From NCBI GenBank assembly GCA_000171835.1, contig ABHC01000026.1, forward strand, positions 18,799 to 82,798: DNA of 64,000 nucleotides. Reading direction: 5' to 3'. A model generated the notes under the pieces. It had not been told where the DNA came from. It saw nothing but the letters and a program-made list of their open reading frames with translations, and searched no databases. The position numbers were made by a program, and so were the translations under genes. Shown piece after piece: positions 34,845 to 43,181 of the stretch (positions are counted from its first letter, which is position 1; every line of letters starts with the position of its first letter). The DNA is from an alpha proteobacterium BAL199 (GTDB lineage: Bacteria; Pseudomonadota; Alphaproteobacteria; Thalassobaculales; Thalassobaculaceae).

Positions 34845-35614
34845 CCCAGTCGCAGATAGAGCAGTACCGACGCGACGGCCACGTCACGCCCGATGTCGCG
34901 CTCCCGCCAGCGACGGTGCGGGATCTGACCGACAAGATGGAACGGTTCTTCGCCCGGGTTCCCGGCGTCGACCAGGACTACGCCCCGAACCTGATCGACC
35001 AGGACCGCAGCTGGCTGGAATACGCCGCCTTGCCGGAGATCCTGGACGTCGTCGCCTCGGTCATCGGCGACGACATCATCGTCTGGGGATCGGCCCTGTT
35101 CGCCAAGAAGGGTGTCGGCGGCAAGGCGACGCCCTGGCACCAGGACGGCCACTACTGGCCGATCCGCCCGCTGGCGACCGTCACCGCCTGGATCGCGCTC
35201 GACGACGTCGGCCCCGACAACGGCTGCATGCGGGTAATCCCCGGCAGCCACCGCGACGGGGTGCAGTACGAGCACTTCCGCGAGGACAATCCCAACGCTG
35301 TGCTGAACCAGGCACTTGACGTCGGGGACGGCCGCTTCGACGCGCCGCGCGACATCGTCCTGTCGCCAGGCCGGTTCTCGATTCACGACGTCCACCTGGT
35401 GCACGGCGCCGAGCCCAACAATTCCGGGCGCCGCCGCGCCGGCCTGGTGTTCCGCTACATGCCGACGACATCGCATTTCGACCGCGAGCTGGCCCGCCGC
35501 CAGGTGCGGGAGATGGGCGTGCTCGACATCTCGAACCGCCAACTGCACCTCGTTCGCGGGATCGACCGCTGCGGCCGCAACGACGTCCACGCCGAGAGCC
35601 CTGCCATCGCCTAG
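34838..35614 (+). CDS. Phytanoyl-CoA dioxygenase-family protein
   Basis: ATG 34838 after AAGGAGG; 258 residues. Non-heme Fe(II)/2-oxoglutarate oxygenase with the facial triad in TPWHQDGHYWPI (H-x-D) and SIHDVHLVHGAEPNNSGRRR (distal His, with Arg for 2-oxoglutarate). DDVGPDNGCMRVIPGSHRDG is the typical PhyH stretch. It hydroxylates an unknown small molecule; bacterial relatives act on many substrates, so the phytanoyl name gives the fold only. In an operon with the GMC gene and the TRAP transporter. Confidence 0.9.
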   Translation: MLTQSQIEQYRRDGHVTPDVALPPATVRDLTDKMERFFARVPGVDQDYAPNLIDQDRSWLEYAALPEILDVVASVIGDDIIVWGSALFAKKGVGGKATPWHQDGHYWPIRPLATVTAWIALDDVGPDNGCMRVIPGSHRDGVQYEHFREDNPNAVLNQALDVGDGRFDAPRDIVLSPGRFSIHDVHLVHGAEPNNSGRRRAGLVFRYMPTTSHFDRELARRQVREMGVLDISNRQLHLVRGIDRCGRNDVHAESPAIA

Positions 35615-35687
35615 GACCGCCCACCCTCGCCGGGTCCAAGAGCCGGAACGGCCGCCCGCCGACTGCAACACAGGAGAGGAGACGCCC

Positions 35688-36746
35688 ATGAACCGGAAAC
35701 TGATGCTAGGCGCACTGGTCGCCGCGCTCGCGCTCGCGAGCCCGGCCGCCCATGCCGAAGAGAACCCCTTCACCTTCAAGAACCTGCCGGAACAGCCCGG
35801 GCAGCAGCGCATGGTCGTGGCCCACACCGTCAACATGGAGTGGAGCTCGCACACCGCGGTTCTGAAGCGCTTCACCGAACTGGTGGCGATCTACACCAAC
35901 AACGAGATCCGCGGCGAGATCTTCCCGGGCGGCCAACTCGGCGGCGAGCGCGAGATGGCCAAGCAGACCCGCCAGGGACAGATCCACGTCTCGCTGCCGG
36001 CGACCAACAACCTCGCCACCATGGCGCCCAGCCTGAACGTGTTCATCCTGCCGTACATCGCCACCAGCACCGAGGAGGTGAACTATCTGCAGGACCAGCT
36101 GACGCCGTTCCTGGTGCCGCGCGTCATCAAGGAGGCCGGCGTGCGCATCGTCGGCTGGGAGAACAGCGGCTGGCGCGCCTTCTTCTACAAGTCGGACACC
36201 TCGATCCAGAAACCCGAGGACTTGGCGAAGTTCAAGATGCGGGTGCCGCCGAACCCGCTGATGATCGCGTCCTACAAGGCATGGGGCGCCAACCCGGTGC
36301 CGCTCGGCTGGACCGAGCTCTACAACGCCCTGCAGCAGGGCGTGGTGGAAGGCGGCGACAACCCGGTGACCGACGTCATCGGCATGAAGTTCTACGAGGT
36401 GATCAACCGCATGACGCGGTTCCACTACACGATCCTGACCCACCCGATCATCGTCTCCGAGAAGTGGTTCCAGGGCCTGTCGAAATCCCACCAGGAAGCG
36501 GTGCTGCGGGCCGGCCGCGAAGCGACCGACTACATCCGCTGGTGGCAGCCACAGGACGAGAAGCGCTGGTGGGAAGAGGCGCGCAAGCAGAACGTGATCG
36601 TCGACGATATCGCCGACGAGACCGAGTGGGTGTCGAAGGCCCGGGCGATCTGGCCGGACTACTACGACACCATCGGCCCGGACGGGAAGGACGTGGCCGA
36701 CAAGGCGCTGGCGATTCTCGCCGACTACAAGAAGATGAAGAACTGA
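35688..36746 (+). CDS. dctP: TRAP transporter substrate-binding protein DctP
   Basis: ATG 35688 with AGGAGAGG upstream; 352 residues. The signal peptide MNRKLMLGALVAALALASPA...HAEE directs it to the periplasm. DctP-family features are QQRMVVAHTVNMEWSSHTAV, FPGGQLGGEREMAKQTRQGQ, the Arg-containing substrate strand DLAKFKMRVPPNPLMIASYK, and GWTELYNALQQGVVEGGDNP. It captures an organic acid and delivers it to DctQ/DctM. A strong hairpin follows the gene. Confidence 0.93.
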   Translation: MNRKLMLGALVAALALASPAAHAEENPFTFKNLPEQPGQQRMVVAHTVNMEWSSHTAVLKRFTELVAIYTNNEIRGEIFPGGQLGGEREMAKQTRQGQIHVSLPATNNLATMAPSLNVFILPYIATSTEEVNYLQDQLTPFLVPRVIKEAGVRIVGWENSGWRAFFYKSDTSIQKPEDLAKFKMRVPPNPLMIASYKAWGANPVPLGWTELYNALQQGVVEGGDNPVTDVIGMKFYEVINRMTRFHYTILTHPIIVSEKWFQGLSKSHQEAVLRAGREATDYIRWWQPQDEKRWWEEARKQNVIVDDIADETEWVSKARAIWPDYYDTIGPDGKDVADKALAILADYKKMKN

Positions 36747-36768
36747 GCCTTCGGGACCAGTGAACCTG

Positions 36769-36797
36769 GCGTGGGCCGCCGGACCGGCGGCCCACGC
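36769..36797 (+). terminator. Hairpin between dctP and dctQ
   Basis: GCGTGGGCCGCCGG-A-CCGGCGGCCCACGC is a perfect 14-bp inverted repeat with no T-tract, 23 bp after the dctP stop. It more likely stabilises or partly attenuates the transcript, giving more binding protein than membrane subunits, than stops it fully. Confidence 0.6.
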
Positions 36798-36808
36798 GCC
36801 ACGATGAG

Positions 36809-37336
36809 ATGCGCATGCGCCGGTCGATCACCACGGACTGCCTGTTCACCCTGCTGCGCGGCAGCCAGCTCTGGGCGTCCCACGTCACCCTGGTGCTGAT
36901 GGTCGGCGCCCTGTTCCTGCAGATCGTCTCGCGGCAGTTCGGGCTGCAGATCGACTGGACCGAGGAGTTGTCGCGCTTCGCCTTCATAACGATGGTGTTC
37001 GTGAGCGCCAGCTATGCCTCGCAGGCCGGCTCGCATCTGCGGGTCGACGCCTTCGCCGACCTGATCGGGAAATGGCCGCCGGCCGGCTGGCTGATCGTGC
37101 GGGTGCAGTTCCTGGCGATCCTGCTCTTCGACGCCCTGTTCTTCTGGTACTGCGTAGTCAACCTGCTGGAAGGCCTGCAATACCCGAACCTGTCGCCGGC
37201 CATCGGCTTCAACGAGAACCTGTTGTTCCTGGCCCCCTGCATCGGGTTCGGCGCGGCGGTACTGAGCCGGCTGATGTCGGTGATCTGGATGCCGCCCGCA
37301 CCGGAATCCGCCGCCGCTGGGGAGCTTCGGCCGTGA
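36809..37336 (+). CDS. dctQ: TRAP transporter small permease DctQ
   Basis: 175 residues with four predicted helices (LWASHVTLVLMVGALFLQIV, RFAFITMVFVSASYASQAGS, LIVRVQFLAILLFDALFFWY, LLFLAPCIGFGAAVLSRLMS). The DWTEELSRFAF segment is the usual DctQ signature. It is an inner-membrane partner of DctM. Its stop overlaps the GTG start of dctM by 4 bp. Confidence 0.9.
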   Translation: MRMRRSITTDCLFTLLRGSQLWASHVTLVLMVGALFLQIVSRQFGLQIDWTEELSRFAFITMVFVSASYASQAGSHLRVDAFADLIGKWPPAGWLIVRVQFLAILLFDALFFWYCVVNLLEGLQYPNLSPAIGFNENLLFLAPCIGFGAAVLSRLMSVIWMPPAPESAAAGELRP

Positions 37337-38616
37337 GCGCGGTCGAGCTGATTCTCGGCGTGCTGTTCCCGGCGCTGCTGGTCCTGGGGGTGCCGATCTA
37401 CGTCGCGCTCGGCCTAGTAGGCTTCGCCGCCGCCTTCGCGACCGGCAGCCCGATGCCGGTCGCCGCCCAGAGCATCCTCAACGGCGTCGACAAGTTCCCG
37501 CTGCTGGCGATCCCCGCCTTCATCTTCGCCGGCAACCTGATGGAGCAGGGCGGCATCACCCAGAACATCGTCCGGGTGTTCCGCCACATGTTCGGGCACA
37601 TCCCCGGCAGCCTGGGGATCGTGACGATCTTCTCCTGCATGTTCTTCGCGGCGATCTCGGGCTCGGGCCCGGGGGCCGCAGCCGCGGTCGGCGCGATCAT
37701 GATCCCGGCCATGCTGCGCTACGGCTACCCGCCGGCCTACGCCGCGGCGACCGCCGCCACCGGCGGCACCCTGGGGGTGCTGATCCCGCCCAGCAACCCG
37801 ATGATCCTGTACGGCATCATCGCCAACACTTCGATCCGCGACCTGTTCATCGCCGGCGTAATCCCCGGCATCCTGGTCGGTCTGGCGCTGGCGGCGATCG
37901 CCTACGGATACGCGAAGTGGCTCGGCATCAAGGCCATGGACCGCACCGACAGCGACGAGGGGCTGCTGCGGATCCTGTGGGATGGCAAGGCGGCGCTGGC
38001 GATGCCGGCGATCATCCTGGGCGGCATCTACACCGGCCTGTTCACGCCGGTCGAGGCCTCAGTGGTGGCGGTGGTGTACGCCTTCCTGGTCGGCCGGTTC
38101 GTCTACCGGTCGCTGGACCTGCCGAGCCTGAAGCTGGCCTTCGACCGGACCCACCGGATCTCCGGCGCCCTGATGCTGGTGGTCGCGGCATCGACCCTGT
38201 TCGCGCGCATCATCACCCTGGAGCGGATCCCGCAGGCGCTGGTCGAGGCGTTCTCGACCGCCACCGACAACCCGCTGGTCATCCTGCTGCTGATCAACAT
38301 CCTGCTGCTGATCGTCGGCTGCTTCATGGAGACCCTCTCGGCGATCATCATCCTGGGGCCGGTGCTGGTGCCGCTGATCAAGTCGTTCGGCATCGATCCG
38401 GTGCATTTCGGGATCATCCTGATCCTGAACATCGAGATTGCGTTCCTGACGCCGCCGCTCGGCGTGAACCTGTTCGTGGCGGCCCAGCTCGCGAACATCC
38501 GGATCGAGAAGATGATCGTGGCCACCCTGCCCTTCGTCGTCGGGCTGCTGGCGATGCTGACGCTGGTCACCCTGGTCCCGGAGATCAGCCTGTGGCTGCC
38601 GCGCCTGCTGCGCTGA
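37333..38616 (+). CDS. dctM: TRAP transporter large permease DctM
   Basis: GTG start at 37333 inside the dctQ stop; 427 residues, highly hydrophobic with about 12 helices. Family signatures are PLLAIPAFIFAGNLMEQGGI, AAISGSGPGAAAAVGAIMIP, GGTLGVLIPPSNPMILYGII and VGCFMETLSAIIILGPVLVP. It is the ion-coupled transport subunit in the inner membrane. The order P-Q-M is the standard TRAP operon. Confidence 0.93.
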   Translation: MSAVELILGVLFPALLVLGVPIYVALGLVGFAAAFATGSPMPVAAQSILNGVDKFPLLAIPAFIFAGNLMEQGGITQNIVRVFRHMFGHIPGSLGIVTIFSCMFFAAISGSGPGAAAAVGAIMIPAMLRYGYPPAYAAATAATGGTLGVLIPPSNPMILYGIIANTSIRDLFIAGVIPGILVGLALAAIAYGYAKWLGIKAMDRTDSDEGLLRILWDGKAALAMPAIILGGIYTGLFTPVEASVVAVVYAFLVGRFVYRSLDLPSLKLAFDRTHRISGALMLVVAASTLFARIITLERIPQALVEAFSTATDNPLVILLLINILLLIVGCFMETLSAIIILGPVLVPLIKSFGIDPVHFGIILILNIEIAFLTPPLGVNLFVAAQLANIRIEKMIVATLPFVVGLLAMLTLVTLVPEISLWLPRLLR

Positions 38617-38638
38617 GGGGACCGGCCCTGCGCCGACC

Positions 38639-39775
38639 TCAGGTCAGCGCGCCGCGCGCCGCCACCGGCCACAGGCACTCGACCACGCCGTCGTCGAGAC
38701 CGCCGCGCACGCCGACATACCAGTCGTGCAGGTTCACCGTCGGGTCGACATGGCCGGGCACCAGCCAGACCCGGTCGCCCAGCCCGAGCCGGCGGGCGGC
38801 CTTGCCGAGCGACAGCTTGCCGTGCTCGTCGGAGGCGCTGACGTAGTCGGTGTCGGTCAGCCGCCAGACCTTGGGCAAGCCGGAATCGATGGCCGAGGCC
38901 TTGTGGCCGGCGTCGACCACGGCGCGCCCGGGGGCCGACGCGCTCATCACCGTCGAGGCCACGAACAGGGCGTTCTCGAACTCCGAGCGCTCCTCGCCGC
39001 CCTCGTCCAGGTTGCGGCCGTAGTCGGCGTCCATGAAGCAGTAGGAGCCGGGCTGCAGCTCGTTCCACAGCCCGGTCTCGGTCTCGAAGCGGAAGCTGCC
39101 GGTGCCGGCGCCGCCGATGGTCCGGCAGTCCAGCCCGGCGGCGCCCAGCTTCTCGGCGGTCGCCTGCACGCCCTGGCCAGCGGTCTGGATCGCCGCCCGC
39201 CGCTCGCGGTGGCCGCGGATGTGCTGGGCCGAGCCGTGATAGGCCTGCAGCCCCTCGAACGACAGGCCCGGCGTGTCGGCGATCATCTTCGCCAGCTCGA
39301 CCGCCGGCGCCCCCGGCAGCACCCCGCAGCGCGCCGCCCCGACGTCGATCTCGACCAGGACGTGCAGGTCGACCTGGGCCCGCCGGGCGGCCTCGCCATA
39401 GGCCCGCACCTGCTCGGCGTCGTCGGCGCACACCCCGATCCAGGCGCGCCGGGCCAGCGCCGCCAGCCGCGCCAGCTTGGACGCCCCGACCACCTGGTTC
39501 GACACCAGCACATTCTCGATGCCGGCCTGCACCAGCACCTCGGCCTCGCCGACCTTCTGGCAGCACTGGCCGACCGCGCCGCGGTGCATCTGGGCACGCG
39601 CCACCGCCGGCGACTTGTGGGTCTTGGCGTGCGGCCGCACACGGATGCCGGTGTCGTGGGCGAACTTCGCCATGCGATCGAGGTTGCGCTCGAAGGCGTC
39701 GAGGTCGATCACCAGGGCCGGCGTGTCGATCGCGGCGGCCGGGTCACCGACGCGGGCGGGGGGCAACGAGGTCAT
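38639..39775 (-). CDS. D-threonine aldolase / D-serine dehydratase-like PLP enzyme
   Basis: ATG 39775 with GAGGAG upstream; 378 residues. Fold-type III PLP enzyme: the alanine-racemase-like barrel has IRVRPHAKTHKSPAVARAQM with the PLP Lys, EIDVGAARCGVLPG and YHGSAQHIRGHRERR. The C-terminal metal site GHVDPTVNLHDWYVGVRGGL matches the H-x-D of D-threonine aldolase-type enzymes, which cleave beta-hydroxy-D-amino acids. Convergent with the TRAP operon and possibly part of the same catabolic locus. Confidence 0.87.
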   Translation of the reverse strand: MTSLPPARVGDPAAAIDTPALVIDLDAFERNLDRMAKFAHDTGIRVRPHAKTHKSPAVARAQMHRGAVGQCCQKVGEAEVLVQAGIENVLVSNQVVGASKLARLAALARRAWIGVCADDAEQVRAYGEAARRAQVDLHVLVEIDVGAARCGVLPGAPAVELAKMIADTPGLSFEGLQAYHGSAQHIRGHRERRAAIQTAGQGVQATAEKLGAAGLDCRTIGGAGTGSFRFETETGLWNELQPGSYCFMDADYGRNLDEGGEERSEFENALFVASTVMSASAPGRAVVDAGHKASAIDSGLPKVWRLTDTDYVSASDEHGKLSLGKAARRLGLGDRVWLVPGHVDPTVNLHDWYVGVRGGLDDGVVECLWPVAARGALT

Positions 39776-39967
39776 GGGGGTACTCCTCGGAGGCGGGCGG
39801 ACGAGGGAGCATAACGCCAGAGGCGCCGCGGTTCCCAGCGGGTTCCGCCGGCGCTTCGGGATCCGGCGACGGACGGCGGATCGGGACCGGGCGGAACGGC
39901 GAAAACCATCGACATACCGCGCGGACCGGGCGAAACCTGGATTCCTGAACGAACGGGGGAGTTGCAG

Positions 39968-40549
39968 GTGGACCTTTTCTGGATTGTGCCGGGCCTCGCC
40001 CTGGTTGCGGCCCTGCTCGGCTACGGCTGGTACGTCTCGCTTATCGTGCGCCGCAACCGGGCGCGCGAGGCGCTGTCGTCGGTCGACGTGCAGCTGCGCA
40101 AGCGCTTCGACCTGATTCCGAACGTGCTGAAGCTGGCGCAGCGCTACATGGACCACGAGAAGGGGCTGCTGGCGGAGATCACCGCGCTCCGCGCCAGGGT
40201 GCAGGAGCCCTACAGCGGCCAGGATCCGTCGGCGGTCGCCGCCCATCTGGACGCCTCGCGGGCGCTCGAGGCGAATCTCGGCCGGCTGTTCGCCCTGGCC
40301 GAGAACTACCCCGACCTGAAGGCCGACGGCACCATCATCCGGGCGCAGCAGACCTATGAGGAGGTCGAGGGCCACATATCGGCCGCCCGGCGGTTCTACA
40401 ACTCGGCGGTCGGCGAGTTGAACAACGCCGTCGAGATCTTCCCCGGCAGCGTCATCGCCGGCTGGGCGAACGTCCGGGCGATGCCGTTCTACGAGCTCGA
40501 CGAGCCGGCCGCCCGGCAACCGGTCTCGGTGGACGACGTGATGCGATGA
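39968..40549 (+). CDS. lemA: LemA-family membrane protein
   Basis: GTG 39968 is preferred, because GGGGGAG lies 7 nt upstream; a TTG two codons earlier is too close. About 193 residues: one N-terminal membrane helix (FWIVPGLALVAALLGYGWYV), then the long helical LemA domain with LSSVDVQLRKRFDLIPNVLK, YPDLKADGTIIRAQQTYEEV and ISAARRFYNSAVGELNNAVE. The family's role is not settled. Its stop overlaps the start of a DUF3137 gene by 4 bp, a common pairing. Confidence 0.9.
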   Translation: MDLFWIVPGLALVAALLGYGWYVSLIVRRNRAREALSSVDVQLRKRFDLIPNVLKLAQRYMDHEKGLLAEITALRARVQEPYSGQDPSAVAAHLDASRALEANLGRLFALAENYPDLKADGTIIRAQQTYEEVEGHISAARRFYNSAVGELNNAVEIFPGSVIAGWANVRAMPFYELDEPAARQPVSVDDVMR

Positions 40550-41523
40550 CGGCGGAGATGGCTTCGGCGCCGGTCGCGGGGTTCTCGGACCGGCTCGCCG
40601 GCTTCGACGAGCACTGGCGGTCGATCGAGCCCGAGCTGAAGCGGATCGAGTCTGGCCGCTGGCTTTCGCTGATCGGCGGCGGCGTCCTGTGCGTGCTCGC
40701 CCTGCCCGCCTTCGTTCTGGGCATCGCCCTGGCCGACTGGCTGTTCGACCCCGCCGCCGGGTCCGACGGCCCCTGGCTGGCCGGCGCCCTGCTCGGCGCC
40801 GGGACGTTCATGATCGGGGCCTTCATCGCCCATGCGCCCTCCCGCAACGCGGGCCTCCTGATCAAGGAGCGGGTGGCGCGGTTCCTCGGGTTCTCATACC
40901 AGGAAGACGCGCCGGACTTCCCGCTCGGCGCCTTCGACGGCAGCGACATCCTGCCCTCCTACTCCGGCAAGTCCCTGCAGGACCATATCCGCGGCGAGGT
41001 CTCCGGCGTCCCGATCACGATGTGCGACGCCGAACTCACCGAGCGTCGCGGCAGCGGCAAGGGTTCGCGGACCGTCACCGTGTTCCGGGGGCCGCTGGTC
41101 GTCTCGGTGTTTCCGAAACCGTCCACCGGCCGGACCATCGTGGTCCCCGACGGCGGTGCCATCGGCAATTTCTTCGCCGGTCGCGGCCAGGACGTCGGCC
41201 AGCGCGTGAAGCTTGAGTCCCCGGACTTCGAGCGGGCCTTCGAGGTCTATTCCTCCGACCAGGTCGAGGCCCGCTACCTGCTCACCCCGGCGATGATGGA
41301 GCGGCTGCTCGCATTCCGGGCTCGCTTCGGCAGCCGGATACGGCTGGCCTTCGCCGAGCGCGAGCTGCTGATCGCCATCGACGACCGGCGCGACTGGTTT
41401 CCCGATCCAGGCCTGTTCCAGAAGCTGACAGACCCGGCCCTGGTGCGCGACCAGGCCGAGGAGATCGCCCGCATCGCCAAGATCGTCGAGACGCTGAAGC
41501 TCAATGCCGAGACCCGGATCTGA
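40546..41523 (+). CDS. DUF3137 protein, first of a tandem pair
   Basis: 325 residues. Two hydrophobic helices near the N-terminus (LSLIGGGVLCVLALPAFVLG and WLAGALLGAGTFMIGAFIAH) are followed by a soluble region with GEVSGVPITMCDAELTERRG, VFRGPLVVSVFPKPSTGRTI, VKLESPDFERAFEVYSSDQV and EARYLLTPAMMERLLAFRAR. This is the DUF3137 pattern, seen next to LemA in many bacteria. Function unknown; probably inner membrane. Confidence 0.85.
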   Translation: MTAEMASAPVAGFSDRLAGFDEHWRSIEPELKRIESGRWLSLIGGGVLCVLALPAFVLGIALADWLFDPAAGSDGPWLAGALLGAGTFMIGAFIAHAPSRNAGLLIKERVARFLGFSYQEDAPDFPLGAFDGSDILPSYSGKSLQDHIRGEVSGVPITMCDAELTERRGSGKGSRTVTVFRGPLVVSVFPKPSTGRTIVVPDGGAIGNFFAGRGQDVGQRVKLESPDFERAFEVYSSDQVEARYLLTPAMMERLLAFRARFGSRIRLAFAERELLIAIDDRRDWFPDPGLFQKLTDPALVRDQAEEIARIAKIVETLKLNAETRI

Positions 41524-42499
41524 TCTGCCAGGCGGGGCCACCGCGTCGGGAGTCGCGGAGGCGTCAGCCCCGTCACTCGCCGACCGGCTCGCCGGGTTCG
41601 ACGAGCACTGGCGGGCGCTAAGGCCGGAGCTCGCTCGGATCGAGGCATGGCGGTGGTTCTTCGTTATCGTCGGCAGCCTGATGGTGGCCGCAGGAGTGCC
41701 GATCCTTGGCTGGGGGATCGGCGAATTCGTCGGTGTCGTGCGCTCCGGCTATCCGTGGATCATCTATGTGGCTGCCGGGTCGCTGCTGAGCTCCCTGGGA
41801 CAGTGGCTCGCCCGCAGCCCGGCACGCCGGGCCGGCCGCCTCATCCGCGGGAAGGTCATCGGCTGTTTCGGCTTGGGCTATCGGCGCGACGCCTCGAGTT
41901 TTCCGGTCGACGGCTTCGAGCGAAATGATCTCCTGCCGCGTCACACAAAACGCGAGCTGGAAGATCTGGTCTATGGCGACGTGTCAGGCGTCCCGCTGAT
42001 CTTCTGCGACGCGACCCTGAGCGTGAAGGGGCTCCGCAGGACGGAGCGCGTCGAGGTGTTCCGCGGACCGCTGGTGCTCTCGCGGTTTCCCAAGCGAGCC
42101 CGGGGCCGCACTCTTGTGGTCCCCGACGGCGGGGCCATCGGAAACTTCTTCGTCGGCATTGCCGGTCAGCACCGGCAACGGGTAAAGCTGGAGTCGCCCG
42201 ATTTCGAGCGTGCCTTTGCCGTCTGGTCGACCGACCAGATTGAGGCCCGCTACCTGCTCACGCCGACGATGATGGAGCGGCTGCTGGCCCTGAAGCAGCG
42301 CTTTCCCGGCGACATGACCGTGGCGTTCGACGGCCACGAGTTCATGCTGGCTCTCGACGACGGTCGCGACTGGTTTCCCGATCCCGGTCTGCTGCGGAGC
42401 CTCACCCATCCGGCCCGGGTGCGCGAGCAGGCCGAGGAGATCGCCCGGATCGCCGAAATCGTCGAGATCCTGAAGCTGAACCTGGATACGCGAGCCTGA
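41504..42499 (+). CDS. DUF3137 protein, second of a tandem pair
   Basis: 331 residues, colinear with the preceding gene (RLAGFDEHWR, VFRGPLVLSRFPKRARGRTL, VKLESPDFERAFAVWSTDQI, EARYLLTPTMMERLLALKQR) but clearly diverged, hence an older tandem duplication. It begins 20 bp before the end of its sister. Two N-terminal helices are kept. Both copies look intact, which suggests selection for two forms. Confidence 0.85.
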   Translation: MPRPGSDLPGGATASGVAEASAPSLADRLAGFDEHWRALRPELARIEAWRWFFVIVGSLMVAAGVPILGWGIGEFVGVVRSGYPWIIYVAAGSLLSSLGQWLARSPARRAGRLIRGKVIGCFGLGYRRDASSFPVDGFERNDLLPRHTKRELEDLVYGDVSGVPLIFCDATLSVKGLRRTERVEVFRGPLVLSRFPKRARGRTLVVPDGGAIGNFFVGIAGQHRQRVKLESPDFERAFAVWSTDQIEARYLLTPTMMERLLALKQRFPGDMTVAFDGHEFMLALDDGRDWFPDPGLLRSLTHPARVREQAEEIARIAEIVEILKLNLDTRA

Positions 42500-42515
42500 G
42501 GCGGCACCCGCTCGA

Positions 42516-43181
42516 CTACCCGCCGATCCCGAACGCCTTCAGCAGCCGCTCGGCGGCTAGCGCCGGCGTGGTCTCGCCGGCCGCCACCGCCGCCTCCAGG
42601 GCGCCGGCCTCGGCCCGCACCGCCTCGGACCCCTCGAGCGCCGCCATCAGCCGGTCGCGCACCATCGCCCACATCCAGCGGACCTGCTGGCCGGCTCGCT
42701 TGGCCTGGAAGGCGTCGGTGCCGCCGTCGCGCGCCGCCTCCAGCACCCGGCGGTGCTCCTCGACGGTGCCCCAGACCTCCTCGATGCCGGTCTTCGCCAG
42801 GGCCGAGCAGGCCAGCACCCGCGCGGTCCAGTGCGGGTCGGCAGGCTGCATGATGTGCAGGGCGGTCTTGTACTCGCGCATCGCCTTCATGGCGCGGTCG
42901 CGGTTGTCGCCGTCGGCCTTGTTGACCACCAGCAGGTCGGCGATCTCCAGTATCCCCTTCTTGATGCCCTGCAGCTCGTCACCGGCGCCCGGCAGCATCA
43001 GCACCAGGAACAGGTCGACCATCTCGGCCACCGTCACCTCGGACTGGCCGACGCCGACGGTCTCGACCAGCACCACGTCGTGGCCGGCGGCCTCGACCAC
43101 CACCATGCTCTCGCGGGTGGCGCGGGCGACGCCGCCGAGGGTGCCGGCCGACGGCGAGGGGCGGATGAAGGCGGCCGGGTC
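42516..43181 (-). pseudogene. MeaB/ArgK-type GTPase, C-terminal part without P-loop
   Basis: From about 43181 the frame matches MeaB: AAFIRPSPSAGTLGGVARAT, HDVVLVETVGVGQSEVTVAE, PGAGDELQGIKKGILEIADL, LLVVNKADGDN (NKxD) and the C-terminal helices to GIGG. The first part with the Walker A motif is missing, and the upstream frame is phage DUF4815 sequence. MeaB protects methylmalonyl-CoA mutase; this copy cannot bind GTP normally. The frame is open through the fusion, so a chimeric protein could in principle be made. Confidence 0.82.
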
